In this document: in pieces, positions 24,500 through 31,737 of the stretch
Position numbering within the stretch: position 1 is the first letter of the stretch
Layout of the letters: each line of letters opens with the position of its first letter
Assembly (NCBI GenBank): GCA_964592475.1
Contig: CAZQEZ010000038.1
Coordinates: forward strand, 1-33,853
DNA length: 33,853 bases
DNA from: CAZQEZ01 sp964592475
GTDB taxonomy: Bacteria; Bacteroidota; Bacteroidia; Cytophagales; Cyclobacteriaceae
Direction: 5' to 3'
Program-made: the position numbers and the translations under genes
Notes under the pieces: model-generated
Told to the model about the DNA's origin: nothing
Databases searched by the model: none
What the model saw: the letters and a program-made list of their open reading frames with translations, nothing else

Positions 24500-25255
24500 A
24501 TGTTTGAAAATAAAATAGTAGTGGTTACAGGTGGTGCCCAAGGTATAGGCAAAGCAATTGCTCAAGCATTTGCCGCAAGAAAAGCCACAGTATATATAGC
24601 CGATAAAAAAGAAGAAGAGGGACTGGCAACAGCAAAATCATTTCAAAGGGAAGGTTATCAGGTAAAATTTGTTAAAACAGATATAAGCGAACCGACCGAA
24701 ATCAATTCTCTTTTCTCCCGAGTAAATAAGGAGGCAAACGGCCTGCACCTATTGATCAACAATGCAGGGATCAGCAAATTATTTGAATCACCTTTAGAAA
24801 TGGAGGCGGAAGAATGGGATCTGGTAGTAAATACAAATTTACGTGGCGCTTTTCTTTGTGCCAGAGAAGCGGCGAAACTCATGCGGCAAAATCGATTAAG
24901 GGGCGGGGGAAGAATCATTAATATTGCCTCTACTCGCGCCTCCATGTCTGAGCCGGGATGCGAAGCATATGCCGCGGCCAAAGGTGGTTTGGTTTCGCTT
25001 ACTCACGCGCTGGCCCTTTCATTAGCCGACTTTAAAATTACCGTAAACGCGATTAGTCCCGGTTGGATAATGACTAAAGATTATGAAAAACTTAGAGCAC
25101 AGGATCATTCACAGCATCCGTCACGCAGAGTAGGAAAAGCAGAAGATATTGCTCGTGCTTGCTTATTCCTGGCCACTCCGGAAAACGATTTTGTAAATGG
25201 AGAAAACCTTGTAATTGACGGTGGCATGACTCGCAAAATGATTTATGAAGATTAA
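24500..25255 (+). CDS. Short-chain dehydrogenase/reductase (SDR)
   Basis: 251-residue classical SDR using NAD(P)H. The cofactor motif is TGGAQGIG (10-17); NNAG is at 87-90; the catalytic tetrad is Asn113, Ser144, Tyr157 and Lys161 (YAAAK). PGWIMT follows the active site, and the end NGENLVIDGGMTRKM is the usual C-terminal block. Asp35 at the end of the second strand (YIADKK) suggests preference for NAD over NADP. It is monocistronic and ends 63 bp before a terminator that precedes cca. The substrate is not identifiable. Confidence 0.92.
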   Translation: MFENKIVVVTGGAQGIGKAIAQAFAARKATVYIADKKEEEGLATAKSFQREGYQVKFVKTDISEPTEINSLFSRVNKEANGLHLLINNAGISKLFESPLEMEAEEWDLVVNTNLRGAFLCAREAAKLMRQNRLRGGGRIINIASTRASMSEPGCEAYAAAKGGLVSLTHALALSLADFKITVNAISPGWIMTKDYEKLRAQDHSQHPSRRVGKAEDIARACLFLATPENDFVNGENLVIDGGMTRKMIYED

Positions 25256-25318
25256 CTACGGAAAAGAATCTTTTGTACAAGTAACTATTTAAGCTAATTT
25301 TGTATTTTATTAAAAAAC

Positions 25319-25344
25319 AGTCTCGACCAGTTTGAGGCTTTTTT
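25319..25344 (+). terminator. Terminator directly upstream of cca
   Basis: AGTCTC (25319-25324) pairs with GAGGCT (25334-25339, one G-T wobble) around a 9-base loop, with six A before and six T after it. It ends 4 bp before the cca ATG at 25349, so it both terminates the SDR transcript and sits in the cca leader. Confidence 0.7.
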
Positions 25345-25348
25345 ATTT

Positions 25349-26782
25349 ATGGAGTTCAGCAAAACACTAGCAGGCAATAAAATATTTGATAAAGTGCGTC
25401 AAGCTTCTGAAGAGCTAGGAGTGCAATCGTATGTAATTGGGGGGTTTGTACGTGACCTTTTGCTGAAAAGAGCCTGTAAAGATATTGACATTGTATGCAT
25501 TGGCAATGGCATAGCATTAGCTAAAAAAGTAAGTGAACTAAATGGTGAAGATAAAAAGATCACCGTTTTTAAAAATTTTGGCACTGCCATGTTACGTTTT
25601 GGCGAATATGAAATTGAATTTGTAGGAGCACGCAAAGAGTCTTATAATCGCAACTCGCGTAAACCAACTGTTGAAGATGGCACACTTGAAGATGATCAAA
25701 ACCGACGAGACTTTACTATCAATGCCTTAGCTATTGGTTTAAACAAAGAAAACTTTGGCCACCTGATTGATCCTTTTAACGGAATTAAGGATCTGAAATC
25801 TAAAATGATACGAACCCCGCTAGATCCGGAAATCACTTTTTCTGATGACCCATTGCGCATGATGCGGGCCATCCGATTTGCTAGTCAATTGGAATTTGAT
25901 ATTGTGCCAGATACATTTGATGCCATTATAAAAAATGCTGACAGGCTGCAAATTGTTTCAATGGAAAGAATTAGCGATGAATTAAATAAAATAATCTTGT
26001 CGAAACAGCCTTCTTACGGCTTTAAATTGCTGTTTCACGCTGGCTTACTACAGCTGTTCTTTCCTGAAATGGTGGCATTACATGGAAGAGAAACCATTAA
26101 TAACTTATCCCATAAAGATAACTTTTACCATACATTGAAGGTACTTGACAACCTAAGTGAAACGTCGGATGACCTCTGGTTGCGATGGTCCGCTATATTG
26201 CACGATATTGCTAAGCCTGCCACTAAACGCTTTGATCCCAAAGTAGGCTGGACATTTCATGGTCATGAAGATAAAGGTGCCCGAATGGTACCAGGCATAT
26301 TTCGCAAGCTTAAGCTACCGCTAAATGAAAAAATGAAACTGGTACAAAAGTTGGTTAAACTTCACTTGAGACCTATAGCACTAATAAGTGAAGAAATATC
26401 GGACTCTGCTGTAAGACGCTTATTGTTTGAAGCTGGCGATACTGTAGAACCTCTCATGAAGTTGTGTAGAGCTGATATCACAACCAAAGATCCACGAAAA
26501 ACTAAAAGATTCTTGCGTAATTTTGATCTGGTAGAAAAAAAGTTTGAAGAATTAGAAGAAAAAGATAAAATAAGAAACTTTCAACCGCCCGTATCAGGTG
26601 AAGACATAATGACTTCTTTTGGCATTGCTCCTTCAAAAGTAGTAGGCGAAATAAAGGAAGAGATAAAAGAGGCAGTGCTTGAAGGTGAAATCAGCAATAA
26701 TTTCACCGAAGCTTACCAGCTGATGATTGAGCTAGGAAAGAAAAAGAATTTAAATTTGCAAAATAATTTACTTGAAAAATAA
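25349..26782 (+). CDS. cca: CCA tRNA nucleotidyltransferase with HD domain
   Basis: 477-residue class II nucleotidyltransferase that adds or repairs the 3' CCA of tRNAs. The head domain has VIGGFVRDLLL (29-39) and the catalytic DID at 45-47. RRDFTINALAIG (119-130) and DDPLRMMRAIRFA (166-178) are the nucleotide-recognition blocks. The C-terminal part carries an HD domain (ILHDIAKP, His285-Asp286), as in many bacterial CCA/poly(A)-polymerase-like enzymes. Length and start are normal. The nearby tRNA-Lys gene does not encode the full CCA, consistent with need for the enzyme. The TPR gene follows after 28 bp. Confidence 0.94.
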   Translation: MEFSKTLAGNKIFDKVRQASEELGVQSYVIGGFVRDLLLKRACKDIDIVCIGNGIALAKKVSELNGEDKKITVFKNFGTAMLRFGEYEIEFVGARKESYNRNSRKPTVEDGTLEDDQNRRDFTINALAIGLNKENFGHLIDPFNGIKDLKSKMIRTPLDPEITFSDDPLRMMRAIRFASQLEFDIVPDTFDAIIKNADRLQIVSMERISDELNKIILSKQPSYGFKLLFHAGLLQLFFPEMVALHGRETINNLSHKDNFYHTLKVLDNLSETSDDLWLRWSAILHDIAKPATKRFDPKVGWTFHGHEDKGARMVPGIFRKLKLPLNEKMKLVQKLVKLHLRPIALISEEISDSAVRRLLFEAGDTVEPLMKLCRADITTKDPRKTKRFLRNFDLVEKKFEELEEKDKIRNFQPPVSGEDIMTSFGIAPSKVVGEIKEEIKEAVLEGEISNNFTEAYQLMIELGKKKNLNLQNNLLEK

Positions 26783-26810
26783 TTAGTTAATAGAATAAAA
26801 ATTAATAAAA

Positions 26811-27524
26811 ATGAAGAAATTAATATTATTGATGATAATGCTCACAACCAGCATTACCATGATGGCGCAAGAAACTCAAGATGCCGAACAACCTAAACGT
26901 ACCGTACGTGATACTTACGACTATCAAAAAAACCTGGCCATTTACTCAAGAGCCCTGAAATATAATGATCAAGCAGCCGCGAAAAATGCGCTTTATAGCT
27001 TAATCGCGCTAGAGCCTCAAAACGACTCACTATTATTCTCGCTTAGCTACATGTATTTTGAAAATCAAAACTACATCTCTGCTATACTTACTAGCAAGGA
27101 TTTACTTGCCTTAAATTCTAACAATGAAGCTGCCCTTGAAATTGCCGCGATTTCCTATGAAAACATAGGTGTACGCGACAAAGCACTGGAAAGTTATGAA
27201 TCTTTATACTTAAAAAATGAAGATTTAGGCGCCCTTTATAAAATTGCTTTTTTACAATATCAAATGAAAAGGTATAATGAAGCTCGTACCTCTTCAGAAA
27301 TTATACTTGATAAGGAAGACGCTAAAGACATGAAGCTATACTTCACTACTTCCGATAATCAACAACAAGAAATACCGGTAACGGCATCTGTACATAATTT
27401 ACTGGGAATGATTAATCAGGCTCAAGATAAAAAAGAAGCAGCCAGAGAACAATTTAATAAAGCATTAGCTATAGCACCTGAATTTGAACTAGCAAAAAAT
27501 AACCTGACAGAACTAGATAAATAA
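26811..27524 (+). CDS. Secreted TPR-repeat protein
   Basis: 237 residues with a signal peptide (MKKLILLMIMLTTSITMMAQ, cut after the Ala-Gln region). The mature part has helix-turn-helix tetratricopeptide repeats: NLAIYSRALKYNDQAAAKNA, LLFSLSYMYFENQNYISAIL, ALEIAAISYENIGVRDKALE, ALYKIAFLQYQMKRYNEA, and the last HNLLGMINQAQDKKEAAREQ with NKALAIAPEFELAKNNL. It probably scaffolds a protein complex in the periplasm or at the outer membrane; the partner is unknown. It lies 28 bp after cca and may be co-transcribed. Confidence 0.85.
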   Translation: MKKLILLMIMLTTSITMMAQETQDAEQPKRTVRDTYDYQKNLAIYSRALKYNDQAAAKNALYSLIALEPQNDSLLFSLSYMYFENQNYISAILTSKDLLALNSNNEAALEIAAISYENIGVRDKALESYESLYLKNEDLGALYKIAFLQYQMKRYNEARTSSEIILDKEDAKDMKLYFTTSDNQQQEIPVTASVHNLLGMINQAQDKKEAAREQFNKALAIAPEFELAKNNLTELDK

Positions 27525-27875
27525 AAAGAGGAAATTAGCGCTGGAGAATATAACACAATCTCTAGCCACGATTCTAACAATAGGCAGTGGCAATGATCAG
27601 TATTTTTATATAACTTAATTATTTTAAGATGTAAGATATGTAAAGCCACATTATAGTTTTTCTATACCTATTAGATTTTCCAATCCTCCAAATTGTAATT
27701 TACTCAGATGAGATTGAATTAATAAATCTAAAATCCATGCAAAAGCCATTTTTGATTAGTTAATTTAATTGATTTGAATTTTCATCACAAGTGACTCACC
27801 CAATCAATTCTTATATTTAGTTATATGAAATGATTCTAAATAACAATAACTTTGCATATTCAAAGTTTCTATCAC
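27525..27875. other. Intergenic region upstream of the histidine kinase
   Basis: No gene recognised. A hairpin with GCTGGAGA (27540-27547) and TCTCTAGC (27559-27566, one G-T wobble) lies just after the TPR stop but lacks a T-tract. The rest is AT-rich and ends with the kinase promoter. Confidence 0.5.
27847..27854 (+). promoter_or_regulatory. -7 box (TAACTTTG) of the histidine kinase gene
   Basis: TAACTTTG matches TAnnTTTG and lies 21 bp before the ATG at 27876. It overlaps a TTG at 27852 that would otherwise extend the frame, which supports the ATG as start. No clear -33 element was found. Confidence 0.55.
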
Positions 27876-29870
27876 ATGAATCTATTGACTACACGGGAAA
27901 AAGAAAAGCATCCAGTTACTGACCGGAGAATTATCTTTATTAGCGAAAATTGTCAGTTTAAAGCTTCTTACAAAATCGATGCGACTTCAATAATTAAAAT
28001 GAAAACAGAAGGTTACCTGGACTATGAATCCGCTAAGGAAAGTCAGGATCATTTTGAAATGCTGATGACTCAATTGGAAATAGAAGGTATAGCTCCACCC
28101 TATCACATGCATATTGAAATGAAAAATGTAAACGGGGCTGATAAAAGATGTAGAGATTATATAAAAACTCGCCTGGATAAACTTTTTGAAGATAAAATTA
28201 TAGGGCCTAGTGCTGTAATTAGTCCAAGTATTTTTATACGAACGATAGGTAAAATATATCAAAAGCTAAATCCGAAATTTAATTATCGCTTTTTTAAAAC
28301 TTTAATAGAGGCTGAACAATATTTACTTAAAGTAAGCGGGAATGAAAAAATAAGTAGTATAGCAGAATTTAATATAAATGATGATGAAAAGGGCGTTTTT
28401 TATTATAGATCAAAGTCAGTAAGTTTTATAAAAAAACCTAAATGGCAATATCATGCAAAAGATGGTTCAGTTACCGTAAACATTACTCTGCTTAATAATA
28501 ATTGTGTGTTTATGCAGTGTATTGGTAAAAGCAATATACAACAAATAAGTGAAAATGCTAAAGTTTCTTTTGAGATTAGCAAAGAGATGAATCAAAAGCC
28601 ACTTACTTTGATTCTTGACATTTCGAAAATGGAAATGCCAAATATAAAAGTGAAAAGGTATGCTGCAGAAATTACAGAACAAACTAATAAACTATGGGAG
28701 TATCAATACATCATTGCGCCTCCTGGTTTGAAAACAATGTATCAGATTTTCAAGCTTTTTAGTCCTAAATCAATGGCCAACTCCAAACCGGTCAATAATA
28801 TTCAAGAAGCTTTTGATCATTGTCTAAAAACACATCAATCGAACAAAGAACCGGAAAACCTAGCGATTTCGGAAAGGACAGATCTTAAGAAATTATCGAA
28901 AAAAGAGCTTATCGAAAAAATAAGGAAAATTGAGGCTGACCAGAGTACAAATAACAACTTGATTTTTAAAATGCTAAGCAGAATCACTTGGGATAGCTCA
29001 TTTGAACCTGAATATATAAAAACTGTAGATGAATCAGATGCATCTTTTGATCTAATCAACTGCATAAATATACTACAGAATGATATTTATAGTATGGTGA
29101 ATGAGTTAAAGGAGTTTAATCGAAACCTGGAACTTCAAGTAGCGCACCGTACTCGGCAGCTTAACCAGCAAAATGATGAATTAATAAAAGTAAATCGTGA
29201 ATTAGACAATTTCGTTTACAGTGTTTCTCATGACCTAAAAGCACCCTTAGCATCTATTTTAGGCTTATTGAACCTGATGAATAGTGAAACCGATTCACAT
29301 AAAAAAGAGGAATACTATGTTTTGATCAAGAAAAGCTTATCAAGGCTTAATAATTTCATTTTTGATATCTTACACCTATCTCGCAACAACCGGTCTGCGA
29401 TAGAAAAACATGAAATTAACCTCAAGCAGATGGTAGAAGAAGTACTGGAAGATATTGATTATATAGAGGGTCCGGACAAGATAAAAACTGAAATAACTGT
29501 AAACTCATCTTCCATATTTATTAACGACCAAAAAAGGATCACCATTCTATTAAAAAATGTTTTAAGCAATGCTTTTAAATATAATTTGGCAGCATACCGT
29601 AAGGCATATGTAAAAGTAGAGGCGGAGATCAATGCTGTTGAATGTAAAATAGTAATAAGCGACAATGGTATGGGCATTGCCAAGGAGCACCAGGATAAAA
29701 TATTTGATATATTTTACCGGGCTACAAGCAAAAGTACAGGTACCGGAATAGGGCTTCACCTGGTGAAGGAAGTGGTGAATAAGCTTAATGGTAAAATAAG
29801 CCTGGAAAGCCAATTAGGTGAAGGCACCACTTTTACTATTATATTACCAAACTACTCGTGGGATAATTAA
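27876..29870 (+). CDS. Sensor histidine kinase with tandem STAS-like N-terminal domains
   Basis: 664 residues, no signal peptide and no membrane segment, so cytosolic. Two consecutive segments of about 130 residues (about 20-152 and 184-318) share the same pattern: strands, then HIEMKNVNGADKRCRDYI versus LILDISKMEMPNIKVKRYA, a following strand (GPSAVISPS versus WEYQYIIAP), a helix, and a last helix (IEAEQYLLK versus IQEAFDHCLK). They resemble SpoIIAA/STAS-like folds. A coiled coil (about 335-365 and 395-445) leads to the HisKA box VYSVSHDLKAPLASILG with His452. The ATPase domain has the N box LLKNVLSNAFKYN, G1 SDNGMGI, F box IFDIFYRA and G2 GTGIGLHLVKE. No receiver domain or response-regulator gene is adjacent. 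Start: ATG at 27876 rather than the TTG inside the promoter. Confidence 0.9.
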   Translation: MNLLTTREKEKHPVTDRRIIFISENCQFKASYKIDATSIIKMKTEGYLDYESAKESQDHFEMLMTQLEIEGIAPPYHMHIEMKNVNGADKRCRDYIKTRLDKLFEDKIIGPSAVISPSIFIRTIGKIYQKLNPKFNYRFFKTLIEAEQYLLKVSGNEKISSIAEFNINDDEKGVFYYRSKSVSFIKKPKWQYHAKDGSVTVNITLLNNNCVFMQCIGKSNIQQISENAKVSFEISKEMNQKPLTLILDISKMEMPNIKVKRYAAEITEQTNKLWEYQYIIAPPGLKTMYQIFKLFSPKSMANSKPVNNIQEAFDHCLKTHQSNKEPENLAISERTDLKKLSKKELIEKIRKIEADQSTNNNLIFKMLSRITWDSSFEPEYIKTVDESDASFDLINCINILQNDIYSMVNELKEFNRNLELQVAHRTRQLNQQNDELIKVNRELDNFVYSVSHDLKAPLASILGLLNLMNSETDSHKKEEYYVLIKKSLSRLNNFIFDILHLSRNNRSAIEKHEINLKQMVEEVLEDIDYIEGPDKIKTEITVNSSSIFINDQKRITILLKNVLSNAFKYNLAAYRKAYVKVEAEINAVECKIVISDNGMGIAKEHQDKIFDIFYRATSKSTGTGIGLHLVKEVVNKLNGKISLESQLGEGTTFTIILPNYSWDN

Positions 29871-30001
29871 AAAAATGTTGGATTTAGCTCAAACAAAATA
29901 CAACATACAATAGTATAAAATTAGGTTCTGCAGAAGCAATTTTAAAAAAGCTTTTTTTTCGATTTTTTTTTATAATTACTTTTTTTTTTAGTCAGAACCA
30001 C

Positions 30002-30009
30002 TATCTTTG
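30002..30009 (+). promoter_or_regulatory. -7 box (TATCTTTG) of the tRNA-Lys gene
   Basis: TATCTTTG is an exact TAnnTTTG box, 39 bp before the mature tRNA start. The upstream stretch is extremely T-rich, so the -33 position cannot be fixed. It separates the kinase gene from the tRNA unit. Confidence 0.65.
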
Positions 30010-30048
30010 CAACCTTAATTGAAAAACAGGGACGGGAAGAAGGGAAAT

Positions 30049-30121
30049 GATTCGCTAGCTCAGCTGGTAGAGCAACGCCCTTTTAAGGCGTGGGTCCTGG
30101 GTTCGAATCCCAGGCGGATCA
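30049..30121 (+). tRNA. tRNA-Lys (anticodon TTT)
   Basis: A complete cloverleaf. The acceptor GATTCGC (30049-30055) pairs with GCGGATC (30114-30120, one T-G pair). D-stem GCTC/GAGC with AGCTGGTA loop. Anticodon stem ACGCC/GGCGT around CTTTTAA, giving anticodon TTT. T-arm CTGGG-TTCGAAT-CCCAG. Discriminator A at 30121. The genome continues CCG, so only CC of the CCA tail matches and the end must be completed enzymatically. Confidence 0.97.
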
Positions 30122-30128
30122 CCGAAAT

Positions 30129-30160
30129 AGGCCTTTGAAGCAATTCAGAGGCCTTTTTTT
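30129..30160 (+). terminator. Terminator of tRNA-Lys
   Basis: AGGCCT-TGAA (30129-30139, with one unpaired T) pairs with TTCA-AGGCCT (one unpaired G) around a GCAA loop, followed by seven further T. It lies 7 bp after the tRNA. Confidence 0.88.
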
Positions 30161-30351
30161 ATAAACAAATACAAACAATAGTACTTGATTTTTCTAAGTA
30201 AATTCTCAAATTTAGGCCTTAATAATTGCAATAAATTTGAAATCGATTGGTTGCCAAACATTAGAAAATAGAAATAACTTAGAAGAAATAACCAATAATG
30301 ACCGGTTTCTAACTGAGGAAAAGATCCTTACTAACTTCTGGCGTACATGTT

Positions 30352-30579
30352 TTAGCGGATACATTTCATTAAGAATATCTTCATTGAATCATTGCAGAAA
30401 CTCACAATAGCCATTTTTTTAGGTTGTGTTAGGCGATAGGGATCAATGATAAATAAATCCTCAAATCCTATAGGCTCCATTTCTGAGAAATGCTTTTTAA
30501 AGGTAGGGATTGAGATGGAAGTGCATAAAGTATCAAATAAGATTACATCAAAAAAATGAAATATTAAAGAAAGTGGCAT
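30352..30579 (-). CDS. Unrecognised small open frame, possibly a gene fragment
   Basis: 75 codons from an ATG at 30579. The sequence looks protein-like (FFDVILFDTLCTSISIPTF, then DLFIIDPYRLTQPKK and a basic hydrophobic end) but I recognise no family and see no signal peptide. It lies between the tRNA terminator and the palindrome cluster, an area with other broken genes, so it may be the 3' part of a lost gene. Confidence 0.3.
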   Translation of the reverse strand: MPLSLIFHFFDVILFDTLCTSISIPTFKKHFSEMEPIGFEDLFIIDPYRLTQPKKMAIVSFCNDSMKIFLMKCIR

Positions 30580-30602
30580 CAGACTAGCAGCTTGTATCCT
30601 GT

Positions 30603-30861
30603 TAGCGTTGCACGGCGTGCGACGCTACTAGTAAAGCAAAGCTAACGCAGCCAGCAAACCGGATTGAAAATCGAGACCATGTAATAATCCGCTAGCGCCA
30701 GGTACTCGCTAGTGCTCTAACCGAAATTTTGTTTTCGTTGCGCTCGCACCAGCAGTCAGCATAAAACTTCAGGCTGCTGCGAGTACTTTTTCACTTTATA
30801 TTTAGCCGGGGGTTGGCACCCCGGCTACTCCCGCGACTTCGTGGATGGCACCCCGCTGGGG
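30603..30861. repeat. Cluster of five palindromes (REP/MITE-like element)
   Basis: Five hairpins lie in 260 bp of DNA that is clearly more GC-rich than its flanks: TAGCGTTGCA/TGCGACGCTA (30603-30627), CGCTAGCG/CGCTAGTG (30690-30714), CAGCAGT/GCTGCTG (30750-30779), TAGCCGGGG/CCCCGGCTA (30803-30827, perfect 9-bp arms) and CCCC/GGGG (30851-30861). No open frame of note crosses it. The arrangement resembles REP/BIME-type extragenic elements or a miniature mobile element. Whether it is dispersed in the genome cannot be seen here. Confidence 0.65.
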
Positions 30862-30917
30862 CTCGCTGAGGTCCAGGGGGTATGGAAGGAAAGAGCTTAA
30901 GTAGTGAAAACAATTTA

Positions 30918-31106
30918 TTAATGCAGAAATTTGTTACAACTAAAGAATGAGATTATAAAGCATAATAAATTTACTTGAAAATGTAGCAAACTCCTCACCT
31001 CTTTTTCCGGCAGGCCAAACTGAAATTCAATTGCGCTAAATGGTGTGCGGTCTTCCCAAGCCATTTCTATGATTCGATTGATGTCTTGACTGGATAAATT
31101 TTGCAT
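30918..31106 (-). pseudogene. Truncated DUF2805 (TIGR03643-type) protein
   Basis: The ATG at 31106 opens LSSQDINRIIEMAWEDRTPF followed by SAIEFQFGLPEKEV, the highly conserved first half of DUF2805/TIGR03643 proteins (about 75-90 residues, function unknown). After EKEV (about residue 36, near 30999) the expected LMR-E-KPSSFKMWRKRV-GR half is absent. It is replaced by an unrelated hydrophobic tail and a stop, so the 3' half was lost. The palindrome cluster lies 57 bp downstream and may mark the event. Confidence 0.75.
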
Positions 31107-31737
31107 ATTTAGATCACAATTTGATCAATCTTAAGGTTTTACTTTTTTAATCTTATTTGAAGCTAAGCGTAAGAATATGAAATGTATGGCTAAAACCTCC
31201 AAAAGACATAGACATTAACTTAAGACTTATAAAAACCCAAAAGTTCGAAAATCAATAGCAAAGGGTATATTGAGAAAATTACTTCTTGTCTTGAAGATAT
31301 TTGAATTAAGTCAATTCTTAATAGCAATTTTGATGTTGAACGTTACCCTCCCTGAGCATTTACAATAAGTCACATCAATACATTAAAAATAAATGTAACC
31401 AAATATGCTTGAGTGCGAGCAGTCTTTTTTAAATATTGGGATTTTTGCTTTAAAAATTAATCGATTAATCCTTGACACCTAATTCTATAACTCTAAAAGG
31501 ACAATTGCTTTTGGGGAATTAGAATAATAAAAATATCACACACATATTCAGAATTATGTAATAGGTACATTTAACTCTAAAGTAATAAAAATTAGAATAT
31601 GGTAATATTTTTAAAGTAAAACAATGTAAGTTTTATGTAAGTTTTTTTGATGTGACTTTTGTTATGAAAAACAATAATGAATTACATCTATAATATTACA
31701 TCTATATTCAGTAAATAATCCACGTTTACGCCTTTAG
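31107..31737. other. AT-rich region without recognised gene
   Basis: No convincing coding frame or RNA was found. Near its end the 12-bp unit ATTACATCTATA occurs twice (31681-31692 and 31695-31706). An ATG at 31664 starts a frame of only nine codons. The frame of the downstream surface protein meets a TAG at 31735-31737, so that protein's original 5' end is not here. Confidence 0.5.

Noticed and set aside
27852..27875. TTG start for the histidine kinase
   Set aside because: The TTG is part of the -7 box TAACTTTG; the ATG at 27876 follows at a suitable distance.
29930..30000. Strong terminator after the histidine kinase
   Set aside because: There are long T-tracts and the palindrome AAAAAAGCTTTTTT, but no GC-containing stem of adequate length; the low-complexity DNA makes a firm call unsafe.
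30603..30861. CRISPR array
   Set aside because: The palindromes differ from each other and there are no regularly spaced identical repeats.
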